Shown: one piece after another, positions 7,121-18,197 of the stretch
Layout of the letters: the number at the start of each line of letters is the position of its first letter
Numbering within the stretch: position 1 is the first letter of the stretch
Assembly (NCBI RefSeq): GCF_900091625.1
Contig: NZ_FMIC01000002.1
Location: forward strand, 5,208,001 to 5,272,000
From: Micromonospora peucetia
Lineage (GTDB): Bacteria; Actinomycetota; Actinomycetes; Mycobacteriales; Micromonosporaceae
Reading direction: 5' to 3'
DNA length: 64,000 nt
Notes under the pieces: model-generated
Database searches by the model: none
Told to the model about the DNA's origin: nothing
The model's input: the letters and a program-made list of their open reading frames with translations, nothing else
Translations under genes and position numbers: made by a program

Positions 7121-8770
7121 ATGTCTGATGCGTTCATCGTCTGCTCGCGCCTCTCCTTCTCCTGGCCGGACGACACCCCGGTCTTCGACGGCCTGTCGTT
7201 CACCGTGGGCGCCGGTCGTACCGGCCTCGTCGCGCCGAACGGCGCCGGCAAGACCACGCTGCTCAAGCTGATCGCCGGCGAGCACCAACCCACCGGCGGG
7301 TCCGTGACCGTCGACGGGGTGCTCGGCTATCTGCCGCAGAGCCTTCCGCTGGCCGGCGACCTGACGGTGGCCGAGGTCATGGGGGTCGCGCCGGTGATCG
7401 AGGCGCTGCACGCCATCGAGTCCGGGGACGCCGACGAGGAGCACTTCACCACGATCGGTAACGACTGGGACGTCGAGGAGCGCACCCGCGCCCAACTGGA
7501 CCGGCTCGGCCTCGACGACGTGGCCCTCACCCGGCCCCTGCACACGCTCAGCGGCGGTCAGGTCGTCTCCCTCGGCCTGGCGGCACAACTGCTGAGGCGG
7601 CCCGACGTCCTGCTGCTCGACGAGCCGACCAACAACCTGGACCTCGACGCCCGCCGCAAGCTGCACGCCGTACTGGAGGACTGGACCGGCTGCCTGCTGT
7701 TGGTCAGCCACGACCGGGCGCTGCTGGACCGGATGGACCGAATCCTCGAACTCGACCGGAGCGAGGTCCGCTCCTACGGCGGGAACTACACCGCCTACGA
7801 GGAAGCGGTAAGCGCCGAGCGGGAGGTCGCCGAGAAGAACATCCGCCACGCCGAGCAGGAGGTCAAGCGGGAGAAGCGGGAGATGCAGCAGGCCCGCGAG
7901 CGGGCCGAGCGCCGGGCCGGCAACGCCGCCCGCAACCTCAAGAGCGCCGGCCTGCCGAAGATCTTCGCCGGCACCATGAAGCGGGGCGCCCAGGAGTCGG
8001 CGGGCCGGGCGAACGAGACGCACGCCGCGCGGGTCAGCGACGCCAAGGCCCGGCTCGACGAGGCGGGCCGCGCTCTGCGCGAGGAGCAGCGGATCACGCT
8101 GGAGTTGCCCGGTACCAACCTCCCGGCCGGACGCACGGTCTTCCACGGCGAGGGGATGCAGGTCCGCTACACCGACCGTGCCCTGTTCGCCGGTGACGGC
8201 GTGGACCTCACGATCCGGGGGCCGGAGCGGATCGCGCTCACCGGGCCGAACGGCGCCGGCAAGTCCACCCTGCTGCGGATGGTCAACGGCGACGTGCCAC
8301 CGGAGGGCGGCCGGACCAGGCGGGCCGACGGCCGGATCGCGTACCTGTCGCAGCGGCTGGACCTGCTGGATCTCGACCGCACGGTGGCGGAGAACCTGGC
8401 CGCGTTCGCGCCCGCGATGCCGGAGGCGCAGCGGATGACCCTCCTCGCCCGCTTCCTGTTCCGGGGCGCCCGCGCCCACCTGCCGGTCGGGGCGCTGTCC
8501 GGCGGCGAGCGGCTGCGCGCCACCCTGGCCTGCGTGCTGTTCGCCGAACCGGCGCCACAGTTGCTCCTGCTCGACGAGCCGACCAACAACCTGGACCTGG
8601 TCAGCGTCGGTCAGTTGGAGAGCGCGCTCGACGCGTACGAGGGCGCGTTCGTGGTGATCAGCCACGACGAACGGTTCCTTGCGGCGATCGGGGTGGACCG
8701 TTGGCTGCGGCTCGCCGACGGGCGGCTGCGGGAGACCGGCGCCCCCGCCGGCGTCACGTCGGAGTCGTGA
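7121..8770 (+). CDS. ABC-F family ATPase (ribosome-associated, possible antibiotic-resistance type)
   Basis: 549 residues with two ABC ATPase domains and no membrane segment, as in ABC-F proteins. Domain 1 has Walker A PNGAGKTT (39-46), signature LSGGQ and Walker B LLLDEPTNNLDL; domain 2 repeats Walker A GPNGAGKST, LSGGERLRA and LLLDEPTNNLDL. A charged linker (about 225-300, rich in Arg, Lys, Glu) separates them and would reach toward the peptidyl-transferase centre. ABC-F proteins act on the ribosome; some remove bound antibiotics. The translated leader and hairpins upstream favour an inducible resistance member, but the drug class cannot be read by eye. Confidence 0.85.
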   Translation: MSDAFIVCSRLSFSWPDDTPVFDGLSFTVGAGRTGLVAPNGAGKTTLLKLIAGEHQPTGGSVTVDGVLGYLPQSLPLAGDLTVAEVMGVAPVIEALHAIESGDADEEHFTTIGNDWDVEERTRAQLDRLGLDDVALTRPLHTLSGGQVVSLGLAAQLLRRPDVLLLDEPTNNLDLDARRKLHAVLEDWTGCLLLVSHDRALLDRMDRILELDRSEVRSYGGNYTAYEEAVSAEREVAEKNIRHAEQEVKREKREMQQARERAERRAGNAARNLKSAGLPKIFAGTMKRGAQESAGRANETHAARVSDAKARLDEAGRALREEQRITLELPGTNLPAGRTVFHGEGMQVRYTDRALFAGDGVDLTIRGPERIALTGPNGAGKSTLLRMVNGDVPPEGGRTRRADGRIAYLSQRLDLLDLDRTVAENLAAFAPAMPEAQRMTLLARFLFRGARAHLPVGALSGGERLRATLACVLFAEPAPQLLLLDEPTNNLDLVSVGQLESALDAYEGAFVVISHDERFLAAIGVDRWLRLADGRLRETGAPAGVTSES

Positions 8771-8779
8771 CCGGGGACG

Positions 8780-9679
8780 TCAGCCGGGTGGGGTGAGGGT
8801 GACGGGCACCGTGACCACGTGGGTCCGCGTCCCGTCGTCGGCCGATACCTCGTACACCTCGATCGTGCCGGCCTGCTCCCGCGGCACCCGGTAGGTCACG
8901 GCGATCCGGTAGTCGCCCCGGCAGCCCGTCCCGCAGGTGGCCGTGGTGAAGGCGGTCGCCACCGCCTGGCCGGCGGCGTCGAGCACCCGGACCGTGACGG
9001 TCGCCTCGAACACGTCGGCGCTGCCGGCGACGGTGACCGGGCTGCCGACCCGCTCGCCGATGGCCGGGCCGGTGACCAGGATCGGCGGTAGCAGGTCCGG
9101 GTAGTCGCCCCGGCCGAGCGGGGGACCGGCGGCGAAGCGCACCTGCCGAACGGTGGGGAACTGGGTGAGCGTGTAGACCACCTGCGCCTCGCGCAGCCGC
9201 CGTGTCGTCGGGTCGCCGCCGGCCGGGGCGGGCGCGACCGTCGCCACGCCGGCGGCGATGCCGGTGACCTCGCCGCCAGCGGGCAGCAGGGTGCTCAGCC
9301 CGGTGGCGGCCTCCACCGGCGTCGGCCCGGCGGCCAGCTCGGCCAGCGCCAGGCGGGACGTCGCCACGGTGGCCGGCCGGGTGCGCCGGGTCGGCGCGAT
9401 CCGCCCGTCCCGGACGTACCACAGCTCAACGGTGACCGTCTCCGGGCGGGCCGGCCCGGCGGTGGTCGACGTGGGCGGGGCCGACGGACCGGGCCCGGCC
9501 GGCGGTGGTGGCGGCGTGGTGGGCGGCGCCGTGATGGGCGGCGGCGCCGATGCGACGGGGGTGGTGGCCGGCGGCGGCGCGGTGGGCGCGGGGCCGAGTG
9601 AGCCGGACCGGGGCGTGGCGCATCCGGTGGGCAGGAGTGCGGCGGCGAGCAGGGCGGCGACCACGGTAGGCCGGCTCAT
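8780..9679 (-). CDS. GerMN / Gmad2 domain lipoprotein (LpqB-like partner of the two-component system)
   Basis: 299 residues. Lipobox LLPTGC near residue 19, then a Pro/Thr/Ala linker to about 75. Residues about 80-190 match the GerMN (sporulation/germination) pattern (VELWYVRDGRIAPTRR... TLLPAGGEVTGIAAG), and about 200-298 match the Gmad2 immunoglobulin-like domain (GPAIGERVGSPVTVAGSADV). Its ATG overlaps the kinase stop by four bases, so regulator, kinase and lipoprotein are co-translated. The order copies mtrA-mtrB-lpqB, where LpqB also has a GerMN domain and modulates the kinase, but this protein lacks LpqB's C-terminal propeller. It probably works outside the membrane as an accessory sensor. 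Confidence 0.75.
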   Translation of the reverse strand: MSRPTVVAALLAAALLPTGCATPRSGSLGPAPTAPPPATTPVASAPPPITAPPTTPPPPPAGPGPSAPPTSTTAGPARPETVTVELWYVRDGRIAPTRRTRPATVATSRLALAELAAGPTPVEAATGLSTLLPAGGEVTGIAAGVATVAPAPAGGDPTTRRLREAQVVYTLTQFPTVRQVRFAAGPPLGRGDYPDLLPPILVTGPAIGERVGSPVTVAGSADVFEATVTVRVLDAAGQAVATAFTTATCGTGCRGDYRIAVTYRVPREQAGTIEVYEVSADDGTRTHVVTVPVTLTPPG

Positions 9680-11079
9680 CCCGCACCGTCCGGGGCCGGC
9701 TGTCGTGGCTCGGCCGGCAGGTCCAGGCGGAAACGGGTGAGCACCCCGGGTTCGCTGTGCACGCCCAGCCGCCCGCCGAGCAGGTGGGCGTTGTCCCGGG
9801 CGATGGCCAGGCCCAGCCCGCTGCCCCGGCCGGAGCGGGCCGGGTCCACCTTGTGGAAGCGGTCGAACAGGCGCGGCAGGTGCGCGGCCGGGATGCCCGG
9901 GCCCCGGTCGGTGACCTCGAAGACGACCAGCGGCCCGTCGCCGACCACGCTGGCCCGGATCTCGCCGGCGCCGTGCTCGACCGCGTTGGCGATCAGGTTC
10001 GCCAGCACCCGCTCCAACCGGCGCGGGTCGGTGCGCAACGGGACGGGCACGCCGGCGACCAGCACCCGGTCCGACCAACCGCGCGCCGCGACGATCGCCC
10101 GCAGCAGGGCGACCGGGTCCACGTCGGCGACGGAGAGCCGTTCCTGCCCGGCGTCCAGCCGGGAGATCTCCATCAGGTCCTCGACCAGCCGGCGCAGCCG
10201 GACCACGTCGGCGACCAGCAGCTCCGCCGCGCGTCGCGCGTCGCCCGGCAACTGGTCGAGGTGCTCGCGCAGCAGCGACGCCGCGGCCACCAGGGCGGTC
10301 GCGGGGGTACGCAGCTCGTGCGCGACGTCGGCGGTGAACCGCCGCTCCCGGGCCTGGGCGGCGGACAACGCCTCGATCTTGGACTCCAGCGCCTCGGCCA
10401 TCTCGTTGAACGACGCGGCCCAGACGCTGAACTCGTCGCGTCCCTGCACCGGCAGGCGGGTGTCGAGCAGGCCCTCCGTGAGCGCCCGCGCGGCCCGGCT
10501 GGCCCGGCTGACCGGCTCCAGCGTGCGCCGGGCGAGCGTGTGCCCCACCCCGGCGGCGAGCAGCACCACCAGCACCCAGCCGGCCAGCAGCGACGTGCGC
10601 AGCTGGTCCAGGCCGGCGGCGAGGTCGTCCTCGACGGTGACGACGTACAGCTCGGCCGTCGAGCCGGGGACACGCCCGCCGACCACGAGCAGCCGGGGCC
10701 GGGCCTGCGGCAACGACCGCTCGTACCCGAGCTGTCCGGCCGCGACGGTGGCCCGAAGCCGTGCGCCCAGCGGTGGCGCGTACGTCCGGTGGGAGGGCAG
10801 CGCCTCCCCGTCGACGAGCACCACGTGCCGGCCGCTGCCCTCGAAGCTGGTCAGCAGTTCGCCGCGACGCTGGTCGGTCAGTGGCAGGAACTGTCCGGCC
10901 AGGACGAGCCGGTAGCGGGCGTCGGCCGCTGCCTGGTGCAGCGAGGCGTCGTAACGGGCCTGCCGCAGCAGCAGCCAGGACCCGCCGGCCAGCAACCCGG
11001 CGGAGACGCCGGCGACGAGCACGAACGCGATGGTCAACCGGCGCCGCAGGCGACCCGGCGGTACGGCGCGGCCGGCCAT
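9676..11079 (-). CDS. Sensor histidine kinase (HAMP, HisKA, HATPase), MtrB-like
   Basis: 467 residues. Two membrane segments (about 14-37 and 170-195) flank an extracellular sensor region; a HAMP domain follows, then the H-box FTADVAHELRTPATAL (phospho-accepting His near 250), an N-box ANLIANAVEHGAG, and G boxes DRGPGIP and GSGLGLAIAR. Such kinases autophosphorylate and pass the phosphate to the response regulator encoded just upstream. The stop codon overlaps the start of the lipoprotein gene, and the gap to the regulator is 13 bases. The signal is unknown; cell-envelope stress is the usual input for this class. Confidence 0.9.
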   Translation of the reverse strand: MAGRAVPPGRLRRRLTIAFVLVAGVSAGLLAGGSWLLLRQARYDASLHQAAADARYRLVLAGQFLPLTDQRRGELLTSFEGSGRHVVLVDGEALPSHRTYAPPLGARLRATVAAGQLGYERSLPQARPRLLVVGGRVPGSTAELYVVTVEDDLAAGLDQLRTSLLAGWVLVVLLAAGVGHTLARRTLEPVSRASRAARALTEGLLDTRLPVQGRDEFSVWAASFNEMAEALESKIEALSAAQARERRFTADVAHELRTPATALVAAASLLREHLDQLPGDARRAAELLVADVVRLRRLVEDLMEISRLDAGQERLSVADVDPVALLRAIVAARGWSDRVLVAGVPVPLRTDPRRLERVLANLIANAVEHGAGEIRASVVGDGPLVVFEVTDRGPGIPAAHLPRLFDRFHKVDPARSGRGSGLGLAIARDNAHLLGGRLGVHSEPGVLTRFRLDLPAEPRQPAPDGAG

Positions 11080-11092
11080 CGCGTACGCCCCC

Positions 11093-11776
11093 TCAGCCCG
11101 GCGAAAGCTTGTAGCCGGCCCCGCGCACGGTCCGTACGAGCCGGGGGTGGGCGGGGTCGTCCTCGACCTTGGCGCGCAGCCGCTGCACCGCCACGTCGAC
11201 CAGCCGGGAGTCGCCGAGGAAGCCGTGCTGCCACACCCGGTCCAGCAGCAGCTCCCGGGTGAAGACCTGGCCGGGGCGGCGGGCGAGTTCCAGCAGCAGG
11301 CGGAACTCGGTGGCGGTCAGCGCGATCTCCCGCCCGCCCTTGCGGGCCACGAAGCTGCCCGGGTCGATCTCCAGCCCACCGACCTCGATGACGGTGGTGC
11401 CGACGGGGGCACTCGCGCGGCGCAGCACCGACCGGACCCGGGCCACCAGCTCCGGCAGGTCGAACGGCTTGCGCAGGTAGTCGTCGGCGCCGCACTCCAG
11501 GCCGACGACCACGTCGACGGTGTCGGTGCGGGCGGTCAGCATCAGGATCGGCACGCCGCTGGTCCGGCGGATCTCCCGGCAGACCTCGAAGCCGTCCAGG
11601 CCGGGGAGCATGACGTCGAGCACGATCAGGTCGGGCGGCCGGGCACGCCAGGCGGCGAGCGCCTCCCGCCCGTCCCGTGCGGTGTCGACCCGGAAACCGG
11701 CGCGGCGCAGCCCGAGGGCGGTGACCTCCCGGATGGAGGCATCGTCCTCGACGACCAGCACGCGGCCCTCCACCAC
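11093..11776 (-). CDS. OmpR/PhoB-family response regulator, MtrA-like
   Basis: 227 residues. The receiver domain has the acidic pair E10/D11-D12, phospho-acceptor D54 (LIVLDVMLPG) and K103 (YLRKPF). The C-terminal winged helix (about 130-225) has LTATEFRLLLELARRPGQVF and TVRGAGYKL, the OmpR/PhoB DNA-binding hallmark. It is the first gene of the regulator-kinase-lipoprotein operon. GTG at 11776 is given as start; a TACCCT -10 box at 11780-11785 (minus) is only three bases away, so the next in-frame GTG at 11773 (six bases) is more likely the true, leaderless start. Confidence 0.9.
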   Translation of the reverse strand: MVEGRVLVVEDDASIREVTALGLRRAGFRVDTARDGREALAAWRARPPDLIVLDVMLPGLDGFEVCREIRRTSGVPILMLTARTDTVDVVVGLECGADDYLRKPFDLPELVARVRSVLRRASAPVGTTVIEVGGLEIDPGSFVARKGGREIALTATEFRLLLELARRPGQVFTRELLLDRVWQHGFLGDSRLVDVAVQRLRAKVEDDPAHPRLVRTVRGAGYKLSPG

Positions 11777-11822
11777 CTGAGGGTAGCCCCGCGACCACCC
11801 GCGCCGACCTGGCGAAACGGAC

Positions 11823-11860
11823 GGTGTCGGGGGTCCGGCCGGCGCCGGAACCCCGACACC
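11823..11860. terminator. Perfect 10-bp hairpin between the AMIN-like gene and the regulator promoter
   Basis: GGTGTCGGGG (11823-11832) pairs with CCCCGACACC (11851-11860). It lies just downstream of the stop of the minus-strand AMIN-like gene and would end that transcript before it enters the two-component operon. Confidence 0.65.
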
Positions 11861-11867
11861 GTGGTGG

Positions 11868-12446
11868 TCACTGCTGCCACCGGTGCGCCACGTCGAGCAC
11901 GATCCGGCTGTGTGTGCCGGGGCCGGCCAGCACGGTCACCCGGAACGGCAGGCGGGCTCGCACGCCGACCGCGAAGGTCGTGTAGCCCTCGAAGCTGCCG
12001 CCGAACACCACGTCCCGCAGGGTCGGGTGGCGCAGCAGGTTCGCGACGTGCTCGCCGACCCGGTACGGCACGGTGCCGACGTGCCCGTCGTCGTACGCCG
12101 GGGCTTGCAGGGAGACCCGCAGCAGCTCGTCGCCGGCGGTGTACGGCGACAGCGGCAGGCCCTCGCCCTCGGTCCAGGTCTCGCCGTAACCGACCGTGTG
12201 GCCGCTGACCGGCCCGGCGAACTCGAACACCACCCGGTCGAAGCAGTCGTGCCGCCCGACGCGCACGTCGACCAGCGGCGCGTCGCTCAACGTGCCGGCC
12301 GCCTTCGGCGCGCTGCCCCAGGTGATCCCGCAGTACGGCGCCCCGGTCGCCGCCGCCGTGGTGGTCGCCGCCGCGCCGGGGGCGGCACCGGCCATGAGCC
12401 CGGCGAGCACCACGACCAGGGCCGTCAGTCCACTTCTGATCTTCAT
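11868..12446 (-). CDS. Secreted AMIN-like domain protein
   Basis: 192 residues starting at the ATG at 12446, which follows GGGAGA; an in-frame upstream ATG exists but would put an Arg-rich, non-coding-like stretch before the signal peptide. The N-terminus (MKIRSGLTALVVVLAGLMAG, then an Ala-rich cleavage region) is a Sec signal peptide. The mature part has the AMIN-like pattern VRVGRHDCFDRVVFEF and a matching second Cys (PYCGITWG). AMIN-like domains are thought to bind cell-wall glycans. No catalytic motif is seen. A strong hairpin follows the stop. Confidence 0.7.
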   Translation of the reverse strand: MKIRSGLTALVVVLAGLMAGAAPGAAATTTAAATGAPYCGITWGSAPKAAGTLSDAPLVDVRVGRHDCFDRVVFEFAGPVSGHTVGYGETWTEGEGLPLSPYTAGDELLRVSLQAPAYDDGHVGTVPYRVGEHVANLLRHPTLRDVVFGGSFEGYTTFAVGVRARLPFRVTVLAGPGTHSRIVLDVAHRWQQ

Positions 12447-12752
12447 CGTCTTCTCCCGTGATCTCGTTCCTCCGTGGTGACCGGCCTCGTCGCCGGGTCG
12501 TCGGATCCACGGTGGAACCGCCGCACGGCAGCAGCTTCGCCGTGCGGTAACGCCCACGTAACGCTGCCGGCCAGCCCGGCGGCGGTCCCGTGCCCGCTGC
12601 CTTTGCCGGGGTCGGAAGGCCGGTGGGAGGGCGCTCGGGGCGGGCCGGTATGACGGTTCCGTTATGCCGCATATCGGCGGCCCTCGCTCTAGCATCTACG
12701 TACATCGATGACCGGCGGTGGCATGCCGCCGGCCAACTCAGGGAGTGCGTGT
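12447..12752. other. Divergent intergenic region (306 bases) before the double protease
   Basis: No gene seen. It holds the minus-strand promoter region of the AMIN-like gene and the plus-strand promoter of the protease. Candidate elements for the protease are a TAGCAT box near 12690 and, in the 5' leader, a 7-bp hairpin CCGGCGG/CCGCCGG (12712-12718 with 12726-12732) ending about eight bases before the GGGAG ribosome binding site. Confidence 0.4.
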
Positions 12753-13943
12753 ATGTTCCGACGACAACTGCTGCGCGCGGCGACCGCCGCGCTGGCGGCG
12801 GTGCTGGCCGCGACCGGGATGCAGGTCGCCACCGACACGAGCGCGTCCGCCGCCGCCCGCACCGTCTACTACGACGCGAGCCGGGCCGGTGAGTTCCGCA
12901 CCAACTTCGACCAGGCCGCAACCATCTGGAACAGCCGGGTCAGCAACGTCCAGCTGGTCGCCCGCACGCCGGGCAACGTCACCATCTACGTCGACAGCGG
13001 CTGGCCGCGCGCGCAGGTCAGCGGGCTCGGCTCCGGCCGGGTCTGGATGGGCTGGACCGCCGTCAACCAGGGGTACGACCGCACCCGCATCGCCACCCAC
13101 GAGCTCGGCCACATCCTCGGCCTGCCCGACCGGCGTACCGGGCTCTGCACCGACCTGATGTCCGGCAGCAGCGCGCCGGTCTCCTGCCGCAACGCGAACC
13201 CGAGCGCCGCCGAGGCCGCCAGGGTGAACCAGCTCTTCGCCGGTGGTCTGGCCGCGTCGGAGGTGCCCACCGGCACCTTCTCGTGGAACGACACGGACGA
13301 CATCTCGCCGCAGGTGGTCAACGGCCGGCCGGCCAGCGAGAACTACCCGTGGATGGTGTACGTCTCCGGCTGCACCGGCACCCTGATCAAGGCCAACTGG
13401 GCGGTCACCGCCAAGCACTGCGGCACGCCCTCCTCGGTGCGGGTCGGCAGCGTCAACCGCAGCAGCGGCGGCACCGTCGTCTCGGTGATCCGGGCGGTGA
13501 ACCACCCGAGCGTCGACGTGAAGCTGCTGCAACTGTCCAGCTCGGTCAGCTACGCCCCGGCGCCGATCCCGACCACCTCCGGCGCGGTCGGCACCGCCAC
13601 CCGCATCATCGGCTGGGGCCAGACCTGTGCCCCCCGGGGCTGTGGCGGCGCCCCGATCGTCGCGAACGAGCTGGACACCTCGATCGTGGCGGACAGCCGG
13701 TGCCTCGGCATCAACGGCCCGTACGAGATCTGCACCAACAACACCAACGGCAACGCGGGCGCCTGCTACGGCGACTCGGGCGGCCCGCAGGTGCGCCGGA
13801 TCAACGGGGCGTGGGCCCTGATCGGCGCCACCAGCCGGGCCGGCAACAACAACTCCACCTGCGCCACCGGCCCGTCCATCTACGTGGACCTGCCGTCCAT
13901 CCGGTCCTGGATCAACACCCAGGTCGGCGGCCTGCCGGTCTGA
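12753..13943 (+). CDS. Secreted double protease: snapalysin-like metalloprotease fused to trypsin-like serine protease
   Basis: 396 residues, ATG after GGGAG. A Sec signal (to about residue 34, ending ASAAA) is followed by a snapalysin (M7) domain with the zinc motif HELGHILGLPD (116-126; the third ligand is Asp, as in snapalysin). From about residue 190 comes a chymotrypsin-fold (S1) domain with TAKHC (H222), D255 in HPSVDVKLL and GDSGGP (S342). The sequence SPQVVNGRPAS just before the S1 domain resembles a zymogen-activation site, so cleavage there could free the serine protease. Both catalytic sets look intact. A 17-bp terminator follows. Confidence 0.85.
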   Translation: MFRRQLLRAATAALAAVLAATGMQVATDTSASAAARTVYYDASRAGEFRTNFDQAATIWNSRVSNVQLVARTPGNVTIYVDSGWPRAQVSGLGSGRVWMGWTAVNQGYDRTRIATHELGHILGLPDRRTGLCTDLMSGSSAPVSCRNANPSAAEAARVNQLFAGGLAASEVPTGTFSWNDTDDISPQVVNGRPASENYPWMVYVSGCTGTLIKANWAVTAKHCGTPSSVRVGSVNRSSGGTVVSVIRAVNHPSVDVKLLQLSSSVSYAPAPIPTTSGAVGTATRIIGWGQTCAPRGCGGAPIVANELDTSIVADSRCLGINGPYEICTNNTNGNAGACYGDSGGPQVRRINGAWALIGATSRAGNNNSTCATGPSIYVDLPSIRSWINTQVGGLPV

Positions 13944-13965
13944 CCCACCCTGGTAACGGCACATG

Positions 13966-14004
13966 ACGACAAGGGCCGACCCCCTGTGGGTCGGCCCTTG
14001 TCGT
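13966..14004. terminator. Perfect 17-bp bidirectional terminator
   Basis: Bases 13966-13982 pair exactly with 13988-14004 around a five-base loop, between the convergent protease and C39-like genes. The stem is long enough to stop transcripts from both sides. Confidence 0.85.
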
Positions 14005-14023
14005 AGGTGCTGCGTGTGGTGGG

Positions 14024-14674
14024 TCAGGAGGTGTAGCCGCGGGTGGCGATCCAGTCGGCGAGGTTGTCGACGCTCATCCGGTAGGAGGCCTGGTTCGGGT
14101 CGGCCGAGTCGGAGATCGTCACGGTGTTGCCGTTGTCGCGGTAGCCGACGACGCTGACGTAGTGGCCGCCTTCGAAGGAGTGGGTGGTGCCGTCGGTGTC
14201 GGTGGCGGTGCCGGCGATGTTGGCGACCACGGCGTGGCCCTCGTCGACGGCCTTGACGATGTCGGTGCGCAGGGTGTCGGTCTGCTTGTCGTCGGCCTTG
14301 GGCTCGCGGATCTCCACGGACCGGTAGGCGTCCTTGCCGCTTTCCTTGTTCAGGACGGGGGTGATGTCGTTGATGGAGTCGGTGCCGGCCTCGGTGGTGC
14401 CCATCCGCTTGGCCATGGCGTCGACGTCGATGTTCTTGCCCTGCACGCTCAGCGCGTTGCGGGCGGCGGCGGGGCCGCAGTAGAAGAAGTTCGGCTGGGC
14501 CTCGTAGCGGACATCCAGCTCACGCTCGCCGTTCTTGCGGTCCTGGCTGACCGACACCGGCTTGCCCTCGGTGGGGGCGGCGTGGGCGGCGGTGATCGGG
14601 CCGGCGATGGCGCCGCCGGTGAAGGCGAGCCCGGCGACGGTCAGGGCGGTCTTGCGGAAGATGTCGGTACGCAT
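14024..14674 (-). CDS. Secreted C39-like cysteine peptidase family protein
   Basis: 216 residues. A Sec signal peptide (to about residue 33, ending AHAAP) leads to a papain-fold C39-like domain: the YCGPAA stretch carries the catalytic-type cysteine, GGHYVSVVGY the histidine and ISDSADP the aspartate, with a glutamine (YEAQPNFFYCG) ahead of the cysteine as oxyanion residue. C39 enzymes usually cut double-Gly leader peptides, but the secreted stand-alone forms in actinomycetes have unknown targets. It is convergent with the double protease and shares its terminator. Confidence 0.75.
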   Translation of the reverse strand: MRTDIFRKTALTVAGLAFTGGAIAGPITAAHAAPTEGKPVSVSQDRKNGERELDVRYEAQPNFFYCGPAAARNALSVQGKNIDVDAMAKRMGTTEAGTDSINDITPVLNKESGKDAYRSVEIREPKADDKQTDTLRTDIVKAVDEGHAVVANIAGTATDTDGTTHSFEGGHYVSVVGYRDNGNTVTISDSADPNQASYRMSVDNLADWIATRGYTS

Positions 14675-15065
14675 GATGACAGCACCTTTCGATCGGGGGT
14701 ACCCGGACGCACACCAGAGGGGGGCGGGTGCACCACGGGGGTGAGGAAAGGTTCTACGTCAGGCAGGTCCCCGGCGAGGGCCGGAGCGCGTTCCCGGGGA
14801 TACAACCACCCGGGCAGGCCACACATTCCATCGGCCATGAGCGCCGGGCGGTACTTCGTGGTCCGGGGGATGTAACCACGCCGGCCCGGCTCGCATTCCG
14901 CCGACCACCCGGCCGACGAAGGACCGGGTCACGCGGCCACGATGGTTACAACGACCCGGCACCCCGAACCATGCCCACCCGGCCCGTGGCGCCCGCCACC
15001 ACACCAGTCACGAATCGGACATCGACCCCCGAACCGCCAACAAGGCCCACGCCGGCCGACACGCC
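14675..15065. other. Intergenic region (391 bases) with repeated GGTTRYATCC elements
   Basis: I see no gene. On the minus strand, toward the C39-like gene, the sequence GTGGTTGTATCCCC (around 14800-14813) recurs as GTGGTTACATCCCC (around 14865-14880), and a related TGTAACC lies near 14942-14948 in opposite orientation. These may be operator copies for the C39-like gene; no regulator is known. The right end is the downstream flank of the hybrid kinase. Confidence 0.3.
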
Positions 15066-17942
<2,877 letters not shown>

Positions 17943-18197
17943 CTCATCGCAGCCCTCACTTCCGGGCCCCGACGACCCCTGCTGGCATTTCCCGCACATC
18001 CTGGCACCCGGCTTCAGCTGCACGTCCGCCGGCACCCCAGCGCGTCTCCGTACCCAGCCGTCCGGGTGTCCACACCTTGACGTGGCAGATCGCCGACCGG
18101 TGTCGGTCGACCGCAGTCCCGTCGTCCCGCCGTCGGTGGCGGCTCGTATCCTTTCCGCGAACCTTCGATGGGCTTTCGAGGATTGAAAGGACGCGGT

